Below are positions 22,625 through 33,187 of a stretch of DNA of 64,000 nucleotides, piece by piece. Source of the DNA: Zea mays (lineage: Eukaryota; Streptophyta; Magnoliopsida; Poales; Poaceae); assembly GCF_902167145.1 (NCBI RefSeq), contig NC_050097.1:233883034-233947033 (forward strand), written 5' to 3'. The position numbers and the translations under genes were made by a program. Position 1 is the stretch's first letter. The number at the start of each line of letters is the position of its first letter. Below the pieces are notes generated by a model. It had not been told where the DNA came from. It did no database searches and saw only the letters and a program-made list of their open reading frames with translations.

Positions 22625-23646
22625 ATGGCCCGTATCAGGTGCACTGCACGTAAGTCTGTGATCCCCTTTTTGCCTTCTCGCCTGGCGGAGCGTCCACTGC
22701 GTCGCACGGTGCCAGGTCAGTCCAGTCACCTGGAGAGACTGCATCGTCACCTGCACGAGGAGCAGGAGCGCCGATGCCAGGAGCAGGAGCAGGAGTAGCA
22801 GCACTCCTCCCCCTCGCCTCAGCAGAGGTGGAGTCTGAGAGGCCGCCTTCCCCTGCACCTCAGCCAGAGATGCCCCTACACCACCACAGGGCATCTCGGC
22901 TGCTGGAGGAAACCCTGACGAAGACGGAGACGACGACGTCGGTGGCAGTTCGAGCCACGGTACGGAGCTCTTGGAGGAGCCGGAGCCGGAGGGATGGATC
23001 GCTAGACCCATCACTTGTGACGCCGCTCGCGGGTGTCACTTCCATGATGCTCTCGACACCCTGCTGTGTCGGGCCTTCGACCGACACACTTGGTCCATCG
23101 AGTATTGTTGTGTAGTCTACCAGCATCGTCATGGGTTATACCCGGACCAGTGGGAGGCTACTCTTGCTTGGTGCGCCGTCCGGACAATGATCTCCGAGGT
23201 GCAGAGGCCTTCTCAGAACACTATTCTATTACTAAGAGGGATACTGCCGAGGCAGCCATGCAAGATGCAGCACGACGGGCACTTTCTCAGTATTGCTGTT
23301 GTTCAGTGGGGTAGCTGATGGCCTCGACCTGAAGTACTACCCTCGCCGTTCGACCGGCAGTGCTGGAGGTGTGATTGCCTCACCAGTTGGTGAGGGCAAT
23401 CCCAGGCTAAACAGCATGGTCAATCTAGTTGCCGTGCTCAACACAGAGTTGGACCATGCCCTTGACGAGCTAGGCAAGGTTCGGGCAGAGGTTGCGGAAT
23501 TGCATGCTGAGTGCGCAACACGCCACTATCTGGATGGTTGTTCTCCTGCCCCTGTCGGGATTCAGCACCCTTATCGTTCACCGCCCCGTGGTCGCTTCGA
23601 CTATGGTACCTTAGACTGCAGGACCCGGATATATTTGGATCCCTAG
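22625..23646 (+). pseudogene. Tekay ORF0 upstream of gag, with a histone-H3-tail-like N-terminus
   Basis: ATG at 22625 opens a frame starting MARIRCTARKSVIP, then a basic LPSRLAERPLRR stretch and a Glu/Gln-rich stretch ended by TAG at 22796. Later parts are read in other frames: an acidic Asp-rich segment and WIARPITCDAARG (about 22905-23150), GLYPDQWEAT, then VRRPDNDL and AEAFSEHYSITKRDTAEAAM, and finally 23293-23646 with DGLDLKYYPRRS, VGEGNPRLN and a coiled-coil-like NTELDHALDELGKV. So there is one stop and at least two or three frameshifts. An extra ORF before gag is known in related rice elements (RIRE3/RIRE8). Its function is not known to me. Confidence 0.7.
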
Positions 23647-23999
23647 ATCGAAAGAGAATGAGTCTGTAATAATGCTTAGTTCAGTGTCTTAGTCTAGTGA
23701 GTCTTAGTTAGAGTTAGTTTGCTTATCTTATGTTGGATGCTTGTTATGATGGACATGTACTGAAGTTGGATCTTTGTAATGATTTTCACCAAGGTGTGGG
23801 TATCCCCTGCAACTTGGTGTAGTTATTAATAAAGTCAGTTACTTAGTTGGGTAATCCATTTATTCCCACTTTCCTCTTTATCTGAGAAGCTGTCAGTGAA
23901 GATGGTCATTTGTTCAGTGCTATGAGGATTTTCTATACATCTTTTCTTATGCTGAAAGACTGCAGAGTCAGATTTGATATATGTGTGCGATTTCTACAG

Positions 24000-25207
24000 A
24001 TGTCTGAGAACAGGCGCAGAGGTGCGAGGCGTGCTCAGCCAGAACAGCAGGCACCCCAAGAGGAGGCAGCACTGCAGTAGCATTTGCCACCGCCACCCCC
24101 GATGACCATTGAGCAAATGTTCTTGATGCAGACTCAAGCAGTCCAAGCAATTGGACAGACCCTAGCAGCGATGCAGTAGGTGCAGCAGCAGCCACCACCG
24201 CCTCAGCCTGAGGTGCAAGTCGAGATGCCACAAGTGCCCAGAAACAAGCAGGCATAATTCATGAGGGGCCATCCCCCAGTCTTTGCTCATTCTGCTGATC
24301 CCATGGACGCCGAAGATTGGCTGCGTACCGTGGAGCATGAGTTGCACACTGCCCAGTGCAACGATCGTGAGAAGGTGTTGTATGGTCCCCAACAGCTGAG
24401 GGGAGCAGCCCAGTCTTGGTGGGAGTCTTACCTTGCCACCCATGCCAACCCTGAAGCCATCACTTGGGAAGAATTCAGAGACAACTTCCATCGCTACCAT
24501 GTGCCTGAGGGACTGATGATAGTGAGGAAGAAGGAGTTTCTCGCCCTGAAGCAAGGTCCCCTATCTATCAGTGAGTATAGGGATAAGTTGTTGCAGCTGT
24601 CCCGTTATGCCCCAGAAGACGTCAACACAGATGCTAAGAGGCAGTACCACTTTCTGAGAGGATTGGTTGATCCCCTCCACTATCATCTGATCAACCACAC
24701 CTTCCCTACCTTCCAGCATCTGATCAACAGAGCAATCATGACTGAAAGGAAGTGTCGGGAGATGGAGGACAGGAAACGTAAGATAGGTGGATCTCAGGCC
24801 GGGAGTAGCAGCCGTCCTCGCTACTCAGGCAACCCACCTCAACCATTCAAGAAGGTCACCAGCACCAACACCAGCACCAGCGTCAGAACCAGCAGCAGTA
24901 CCAGCGGCAGTTTCCTCAGCAGCGGCAGCAGTACCGTCAGAACAACCAGCAAGGAGGAAATCAATACCAGCATCAGAGCAACCAGGCAGCCTGTCTTCCT
25001 ACCCCAGCAACCAACCAGAACAACCAAGCAATGCCAGCGCAAGGAGGGAGTCGTGCATGTTTCCACTGTGGGGAACAATGCCATTGGGCGAATCATTGCC
25101 CAAAGAAAGCAGCTCAGCAACAGCCAGCTCCCAATGCCCCAGTCAGACAGAATGCAATGCAGCAAGGAGGCAACAACCGTGGGTAGCCCCGTGGCTAGTA
25201 TGGAAAG
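24000..25207 (+). pseudogene. Tekay gag (capsid and nucleocapsid)
   Basis: ATG at 24000 begins MSENRRRGARRAQPEQQ. Three in-frame stops follow (TAG 24078, TAG 24177, TAA 24255). The retrotransposon gag domain is then open from 24258: MDAEDWLRTVEHELHTAQ, WWESYLATHANPEAITWEEF, LALKQGPLSISEYRDKLL and YHFLRGLVDPLHYHLI. A frameshift near 24850 moves into a Gln-rich spacer read in another frame, then the zinc knuckle CFHCGEQCHWANHC at 25058-25099, followed by TAG at 25184 and 25196. That frame is the same as pol, so Gag and Pol formed one polyprotein. Gag would build the cytoplasmic particle around element RNA. Confidence 0.88.
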
Positions 25208-28200
25208 GTGAACCACCTGGAGGACGACACAGTCCAAGAGACTCTAGGAGTGGCACTAGGTACGTTTTCAGTCGAGTACGATTCTGCAAATGTCATATTT
25301 GATACTGGAGCAACGCATTCTTTTGTGACTACATCATGGGTAGAATCACATAATATACCAGTAGCACCCATGTATCCACCTATGAGGGTTAGTTTAGTTG
25401 GTGGAAGGACCCAAACGGATAGATTTTGCCCTAGTGCAAAGGTTCAAATAAGGGGGATAGAGTTCCCCGCTGATTTAATAGTTATGGGCAACCAGGATAC
25501 AACTATAGACGTCATCCTAGGGATGAATTGGCTAACCAAGTATCAAGCCAGTCTTAGTTGTGATAAGAGAATGGTGAAGTTAGTGTCCTTATCAAGAGAA
25601 GAAGTGTTAGTGGAGTTGGTCTTGTCTGGACCAAGGAAAGGAAGTTGTCACCAAGTCACCGCCAATATTGAGGAGATTAAACCATCAGAGGCTATCAATG
25701 TAGTGTCAGAATTCCCAGATGTGTTTCCCGAGGAGTTACCGGGTATGCCACCTGAAAGGAAGGTTGAATTTGCCATAGAGCTTATACCAGGCACCGCCCC
25801 TATTTCCAATAGAGCCTATCGAGTGTCCGGACCAGAATTGGTGGAACTCAAGAAGCAGATTGCTGAGTTGTCGGAGAAAGGCTACATCAGACCGAGTACC
25901 TCGCCTTAGGCAGCCCTAGTGCTGTTTATGGAGAAGAAGGATGGCACGAAGAGGATGTGCATCGACTATCGAGCTTTGAATGAAGTCGCCGTCAAGAACA
26001 AGTACCCCCTGCCCAGAATTGAAGATTTATTCGACCAGTTGAGAGGATCCAGTGTGTTCTCGAAGATAGATCTGAGGTCAGGCTACCATTAGCTCAGAAT
26101 CCGACCTTCGGATATACCGAAGACAACATTCATCACCAAGTATGGACTGTATGAGTTCACGGTCATGTCATTCGATTTGACGAATGCGCCAGCTTACTTC
26201 ATGTACTTGATGAATAGTGTGTTCATGGACTACCTCAACAAGTTTGTGGTGGTGTTTATTGATGACATTCTTATATATTCCTAGAATGAGTAAGAGCATG
26301 AGGTGCATTTAAGGAAAGTGCTTTAGAGGCTACAAGATTGTCAGCTGTATGCCAAGCTCAGCAAGTGCGAGTTTTGGATCAGTGAAGTCCTACTCTTGGG
26401 TCACATTATAAACCGAGAGGGATTGGATGTAGATCCAAAGAAGGTAACAGCTATCTTGGACTGGAAAGCACCAAAAGATGTTCGAGGAATCAAGAGTTTC
26501 ATCGGAATGGCCGATTATTATCGGCGTTTCATTGAAGGTTTCTCCAAGATTGCCAGGCCAATGACATCCTTGTTGGCAAAGAAGGTTGAGTTCAAGTGGA
26601 CCCCAGCATGCCAGAAGTCCTTTGAGACATTGAAGGAGAAGTTGACAACGACACCAGTACTGATTCTGCCAAATGTTTACAGGCCATTCTTAGTATATTG
26701 TGATGCTTCGTACACCGGACTGGGATGTGTGTTAATGCAGGAAGGGAGAGTAGTGGCATACTCGTCCCGACAGTTGAAGATTCATGAGAAGAATTATCCT
26801 ACTCATGATCTGGATTTAGCAGCTGTGGTTCATGCATTGAAGACCTGGAGGCATTATCTTTATGGGCAGAAGTGTGATATCTACACGGACCACAAGAGTC
26901 TCAAATATATATTCACTCAGTCAGAGCTAAACATGAGACAGCGAAGATGGCTAGAATTGATCAAGGATTATGAGCTGGAGATCCATTATCACCCAGGAAA
27001 AGCAAATGTGGTTGCAGATGCTCTTAGCAGAAAGAGTAAAGTTAATATGTTGGCCGCTTACCCGATGTCGTATGAGCTAGCGAAGGAGTTCGACAGATTG
27101 AGTCTCGGATTTCTAAACAACACCCAAGGAGTGACAATCGAGTTGGAACCCACTCTAGAGCAAGATATCAGGAAAGGTCAGAAGGATGATGAGAAGATCA
27201 ACGAGATCCGACAGCTGATCATAGATGGAAAAGGAAAGGATTTCCGTGAAGATGTAGAAGGAGTGGTATGGTTCAAGGACAGACTGTGTGTTCCCGACAT
27301 TAAATCAATCCGGGAACTGATTCTCAAGGAAGCTCATGAGACAACATACTCTATACACCCTGGTAGTGAGAAGATGTACCAAGACCTAAAGAAAAGATTC
27401 TGGTGGTACGGGATGAAAAGGGAGATAGCAGAGTATGTGGTTGTATGTGACAGTTGTCAGAGGATTAAAGTAGAACATCAGAGACCGGCAGGTTTGTTGC
27501 AATCGTTGCAAATTCCTCAGTGGAAGTGGAATGAGATCGGAATGGATTTCATAGTCGGTCTGCCTCGCACTCGTACTGGTTATGACTCCATCTGGGTAGT
27601 AGTGGACCGTTTGACAAAGGCGGCCCATTTCATACCAGTCAAGACCACCTACAACAGTGCGGTGTTGGCCGAACTATACATGGCTCGGATTGTGTGCTTG
27701 CATGGCGTTCCGAAGAAGATAGTATCAGATAGAGGCACTCAGTTCACCTCTCATTTTTGGCAGCAGTTGCATGAAGCTTTGGGTACACACTTGAAGTTCA
27801 GCTCAGCTTACCACCCGCAGACAGATGGTCAAACAGAGAGAACCAATCAGATTCTAGAGGATATGTTGAGGGCTTGTGCTTTGCAAGATAAGATAGGTTG
27901 GGACAAGAGATTACCATATGCAGAATTCTCTTACAACAACAGCTATCAGGCCAGTCTAAAGATGTCACCATTCAAAGTGCTCTATGGGAGGAATTGCAGA
28001 ACTCCATTGCATTGGGACCAACCTGGTGAAAGACAAGTGTTCGGATCAGATATTTTGCTTGAAGCCGAATAGAACATAAAATTGGTCCGAGAGAATTTGA
28101 AGGCAGCGCAGTCTCGACAGCGAAGCTATGCTGACACCAGAAGAAGGGAACTCAATTTTGAAGTGGGAGACTACGTCTATTTGAAGGTGTCACCCATCAG

Positions 28201-28591
28201 AGGAACCAAAAGGTTTGGAGTCAAAGGCAAGCTAGCACCCCGATATATTGGACCGTATCAGATTCAAGCAATACGTGGAGAAGTGGCTTACCAACTCAGC
28301 TTAACAGAGAATCTGTCTGCTGTGCACGATGTGTTCCATGTGTCGCAGTTGAAGAAATGCTTGAGGGTGCCAGAAGAGCAGTTGCAAGCAGAGGATCTTG
28401 AAGTTCAAGAAGATCTTACTTATATTGAGAAGCCAACTCAAATTCTGGAGACAGCAGATCGGGTCACCCGGAGAAGTACCATCAGGATGAGCAAAGTCAA
28501 ATGGGGTCACCACTCAGAAGAAGAAGCCACCTGGGAACGAGAGGATGATTTGAAAGCCAAGTACCCTGAGCTCTTTGTTAGCCAACCCTGA
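25208..28591 (+). pseudogene. Tekay pol: protease, RT, RNase H, integrase, chromodomain
   Basis: One reading frame throughout, broken only by stop codons (25907, 26090, 26282, 26291, 26324, 28070). Protease: [31 protein letters not shown], the [10 protein letters not shown] motif, LTNAPAYFM and FIDD at 26255-26266. RNase [26 protein letters not shown] and [10 protein letters not shown]. Integrase: HHCC ([15 protein letters not shown]), then [17 protein letters not shown] and DGQTERTNQ with the D,D,E triad. C-terminus: VGDYVYLKVSPIRG and a chromodomain (YIEKPTQIL..VKWGHHSEEEATWERE). The chromodomain marks a chromovirus; in this clade it is thought to steer integration to heterochromatin. No frameshift was found in 3.4 kb, so decay is by base substitution only. 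Confidence 0.93.
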
Positions 28592-28605
28592 ATCTCGAGG
28601 GCAAG

Positions 28606-28864
28606 ATTCTTTTAAGGGGGATAGGTCTGTAACACCCTGAATTTGGGGGTATAAAATTTTCTTTCTAATGATCACCCAAATTCATATGTTACTCTTCTCT
28701 CTCTCACACACCCTAGGTTTTATCTCTTTCTAGATCCTCTCTTTCTTTTTCCCTTTTAAGTAGAATTAACTTAAAGTTAGGGGAATTTAATTATTTATTT
28801 TTGCCAAAACATCATGGGTCATGACATGTTGCATCATGCTGAGTTTAAAATATTCTTTGAAGTG
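28606..28864 (+). mobile_element. Tekay polypurine tract and 3' LTR, part 1
   Basis: TTTTAAGGGGGATAGGTC directly precedes TGTAACACCC at 28628. The LTR runs 237 bp to ..TTTGAAGTG, where a 4.3 kb insertion follows with duplication AAGTG (28860-28864 and 33188-33192). Confidence 0.88.
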
Positions 28865-29629
28865 TGTTGACACGGATTTTGGCCTCATCAAAATATATGT
28901 TATGCGGGCTAAATGACTTCGATTAATGTGACCTTTAAATTTCGATACATATAAAATAAGCAAATGTTCTATAAATAAATATATGAATATTTAAGGTAGC
29001 CATTGATTTGTAATGTCCTTGTGCTCTAAAAGTTTAGCGCACCAAGATATTAAAATATGTAGGGCTTCAAATATATATCCGTGCAAATATATTACCAATA
29101 AGCAGACATCATATAATGTGATTTTATACGCGCGCACTAATTGAAGATTTGTTTAAACTACTAGCGAAAAATATGATATGTGTAAATGATTAATTGCATA
29201 TATATAAGTACAAATAAAGCGAATATAAATTTTAAATAGCTATAAATAAACATTACAAGGTATCGTTATCTTAAAATAGAAATAACAACAAAAAATATAG
29301 ATAATGATTAAATATGTTAAAATAAAAATATTAAATAAAAAGAAGAAGAAGAAAAAACAAACATGAGAACGCTTGGTCGTGCCTTTCCAATAAAAACAAA
29401 ATACAGATAATGAATAAATATATTAAAAATAATAAAAAGGGGAAAATAAAAGAAACTTCCTTGCATGGCTCGCTGTGAGCGAGCAACCGGCTATAACGCG
29501 TGGACGACGGGACGAAAAGGCGCACTTCTTCCCGCGAAAAGCTACACACTCAAGCGTTTTTTTCGCGCCCAAGCCGCGCACGACGTCCATCGTGCGTATA
29601 CGTTTCTCCCCTGCAGTTACTGTGGTGCC

Positions 29630-29637
29630 TATAAATA
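29630..29637 (+). promoter_or_regulatory. TATA box in the 4.3 kb insertion
   Basis: GCCTATAAATAAAAGGG about 765 bp from the left end, followed by GC-richer sequence. It supports an LTR promoter and the + orientation of the inserted LTR. Confidence 0.55.
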
Positions 29638-29999
29638 AAAGGGTATCGCCAGGTTGCGAGAGGAGGATCCTGGAGAAGAGCGCCATCAGGCTGTGCTGTT
29701 CTCAGTTCATTGCTGCTGCCGCGCTGTTACCAATTGCCGCTAGGCTACTCGGTAGAAACAAAAATCTGCTGTACATCGAAGCCATCAAGCCGCTCTCTGT
29801 TTTGTGTTGTAGGTGGTCATCCCAGGACACAACCAGGGCAGGAGTGCGAGCAGGTTGCTGAAGTCCTTCATAGAGGAATTTCTGCTTCAGCAGGCTTGGC
29901 AACAAAATTCTCCATCGAGCACCTCTCTTTAGGGCATACCTTAGAGAGAAACTGATTCCAAAGACCTTAAGGGCATATCATTGAGGAATATCGCGGTTA

Positions 30000-31172
30000 G
30001 TGGCGGAGCTCTATAAAATTAACGACCCGGGCCACTCTATAAAACTTAAAGGTTACTTTAAACATCCCCTAATATATTGTATGGCTAAATATACCGCTAA
30101 AATAAAATATACAACAAAAATAGACTAAGATAGTATTTACTTCAATTCAGCATCTAAAAATACAATAAACTTGATTAAAAATATACAAAGTACCTAATTA
30201 GAGACGATTTGGTCCTTCCCCCTCTAATAACTTCATCAACGTTAGCACGTGAATTTGAACCTACACATTGCAAATTAAATATTTGTATAAAATAAGAGAT
30301 AAAACATGACAATATAACTAATGAATGCAAAAATATATAAGTGAGTACAAAAATATACCGCTTGAACTTTGTGGAGGTAGCTTTTTCATTGAACTCTTCA
30401 ATTCTTGAAAATAGTCATATTGAGAGAAGTCTGCAGAATAAATCTTACCAATTCTTGAAAATGGTTATATTGTATAAGTTTCCCTTATTGCTTGAGGTAG
30501 AGGATTCACCATGTCCAGAAAAACAAGTGTTTGCAATAAAAGGAATCTAGGGACAATAAAAGGAAATAATAGACGGTTGGTTTGGTGTTGATGAATCAGT
30601 TCGTATCAAACGTGTAGGAGCCAGACAATAAACAATCTCAATGTTTTTGTTCTCTTCATTCTCTTGTTTTGAGATTAATCTATCATCACATAAATATTTA
30701 ATAATCTAGTATTTAGTTTGTTGTTCTAGCGACAAAAAATAAGAAAATGAGAAGTCCTTACCGTAACTAGGATTGGCTAGCGGCTGGAGGTCTGGACGCC
30801 TGGCTAGCTAGCTGGAGACCGTGCTGGAACTGCTGGACGTCACGCACGGCCGGACGGTAAGGCTCCGGGGAGAAAACTGGCTTGGCTAGGCGTGGACGGC
30901 CGGACGACTGGACTGGACGCCTGGTCAACTGGCTGGGCGCGGACGACGGGAGGAGTCACGAGCGGGCGGACGGCCGGACGAGACGCCACTGGACGCACGA
31001 CGGCTCAAGCAGGGAGGCAGCGGCAGCCGCCAGCCGGCACGAACGCAGAATACGAACGCTGAGACCTGTACAGTTAGGGTTTAATTTTATTTGGGCTAAA
31101 ATCTCTACTGCATTTTTGTGCTACGACCCGGGCCACGACCCAGGTGGCCCAGGGCCCATATCCGCCCCTGAC
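30000..31172. mobile_element. Non-autonomous hAT-like element inside the 4.3 kb insertion
   Basis: The left end reads GTGGCGGAGC and the right end, reversed, GTCAGGGGCGGATA, a degenerate terminal inverted repeat of the GGGGCGGA type. The flanks CGCGGTTA (29992-29999) and CGCGGTCA (31173-31180) match at 7 of 8 bases, the target length of hAT elements. The inner right part is rich in GGACG/CTGGAC motifs. ACGACCCGGGCCAC occurs near both ends in inverted sense. No transposase frame is seen. Confidence 0.5.
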
Positions 31173-31537
31173 CGCGGTCATACACAATCTTAAGGGCATA
31201 CCCTTATGAAAGTTCACGCTACACGATCATATACGCCGTTGTAGCCCATCGGAAAATTCTACTGCAAAGTAAGAAAAACCCCCCATGTCGCTATACTGTT
31301 TATTGTCTTCTTTGTCATTGTGAAAGAATTATGTTCTTCGACTCATGTTGTTGATATGAAATCAGGAACAAGTGCTAAAGTCAACATCATGCCAAAAATA
31401 ATTATACTCCACACACATGTATAAATTATCATGAATATATGCGGTAAGTTGTATGTGGAAATTGAAATTCTATGTTAAATAATGTTCAAAAAATATATTT
31501 ACGCACTCCATCGGCAAGAGATTCCCCATCAAGCATC

Positions 31538-31673
31538 TCTCTAAGGCATACCTTAGAGATAAGCTGATTTAAGAAACCTCAAGGGCATACCCTTATCCCA
31601 GTCAAGCACCTCTCTCTAAGGCATACCTTAGAGAGAAGTTGGCTCAAATAACCTCAAGGGCATACCCTTGAGG
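31538..31673 (+). repeat. Repeated hairpins with 9-bp arms and CATA loops
   Basis: TCTCTAAGG-CATA-CCTTAGAGA occurs at 31538-31559 and 31613-31634, and CCTCAAGGG-CATA-CCCTTGAGG at 31652-31673; all three are perfect inverted repeats. A decayed pair lies at about 29918-29985 and half-copies at about 31190 and 31578-31593. The two hairpin types alternate within a roughly 80-90 bp repeat unit. Confidence 0.8.
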
Positions 31674-33187
31674 AATATCGCGTTGATCGGTCGTACACGC
31701 CATTGTAACCTGCTATAAAGGTCTGCTGCAAGGGCTATTAATTAAATAAAGGAAAATAAAGAAAGTATATACATGGCTACATGTGTCTTCCGCGATGTGC
31801 GCAAAATTTGGCTCTAAAATAAACGATTCCCCATACCCAAAAAACGTCCATAATAAATAAAGCAAAAAATGCATAATTCATACATGTGTATGATAAATTT
31901 TAACTAGCTCCATGGAGAAACGTGAACTAATATGCATGCTCCATGCATTAGTCCGTCTTGCTTGTGCGGCATCATGGTCAAACCATCTACACAAGATAAA
32001 TTAAAAAAATACTAATTTAGTGAATACGTCAAAATCCACACATGTCGTAATTTCCCAAAACTTGTCATTATAATGAAATATAAAAAATTAATTTTATGAT
32101 GTGATCGCCTAGACTAGTTAACTTGTTGTGGCGTACGGAGTAAAATAAACAAAATATCATGCTCATTGTTGTGATTTTAGCCAAGTGAAATAAGCTTTCT
32201 TCACTCATCATAATTTTCACACTCGTCATCCATATATAAACAAAGGGCTTTCAAATGTCGCGCGCCATAAATTAATTAATTATTGCATCTTAGCTAAATT
32301 GCATCTATAGCGAGTGAAGTTATCGCAAACAAAAGTTAAAGCCAATTAACTTAATTAAATAGCATCGCACATGTAAATAGTAGTCAAATACCATGTCATG
32401 CGCATACATGTTGATCTTAATAAATTAATTGTGCATGCGTAATTTAATGTGGCGCTACAACATATCTTCCCAAGATAAACATTTTTAAAACGCTGCATCG
32501 TACATTAAGTGTACCCATAAATAATAAATGTTGTCGATCCATGGTCTCGTATTATTCAATAAATACTATCAAATTCAGTCTTCAAAATAAATCGTGTGCG
32601 TATGTGATACAATGCACTGTCAACCAAAGAAGTAAATATTAAAGAGATAAATTCTCTCTTATTTATCCATGATAAAGTGTATACAGTGTCTCAAAAGACA
32701 CATATACTCAAATAATTAGAAGAAAGCCATATGTTGAGTTATAGAAATCCAACACCATATCTTGAACAAATAACAAGATATTCATAAAAGTATGCATAAA
32801 TTAAAATACATGCATATTATGATTCGGTAGAGAGTTGACCAAGCTAGTAATAAAGAGATATTTGTTAGCTCGTCAACAATGAAATCATGTTGTATCTGAC
32901 GTACGCATGCAACCATCCACGACTACATGAGGCGAAGACATTTTGTTTTCTTTTGTAGTTTGTAATAGTCAGCCATATGATGTAATTTTCTTTTATGTAT
33001 CCATGTTGGAACTCTTAATCAGGGGTTTTCTCTACGGAGATGTAATTAACATAATTTCTATGCAAATATAAGAATTATGGAAGTACGAGCCTGCAATACA
33101 TGTATTATTTACTCTATTATATCTAAATTAAAACTTGTCTCTGTTGACATGGAGATGGCGCTTCTGCCGCTCGTTTTCCCGACATCA

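Larger units (their letters stand above)
28865..33187. mobile_element. TG..CA insertion in the Tekay 3' LTR, probably a large solo LTR
   Basis: Starts TGTTGACACGGATTTTGG and ends TTTTCCCGACATCA, with a perfect 5-bp TSD AAGTG. I find no internal LTR pair and no gag or pol, so a solo LTR of about 3.15 kb (after removing the hAT-like insert at 30000-31172) is the best reading. A TATA box lies at 29630. Downstream are repeated hairpin motifs. 28865-29600 and 31750-33187 are AT-rich with no coding signal. The family is unknown to me. Confidence 0.7.

Noticed and set aside
30882..31193. Plus ORF of 103 codons in the hAT-like element
   Set aside because: Repeated GGACG/CTGGAC words give the frame, and there is no transposase motif.
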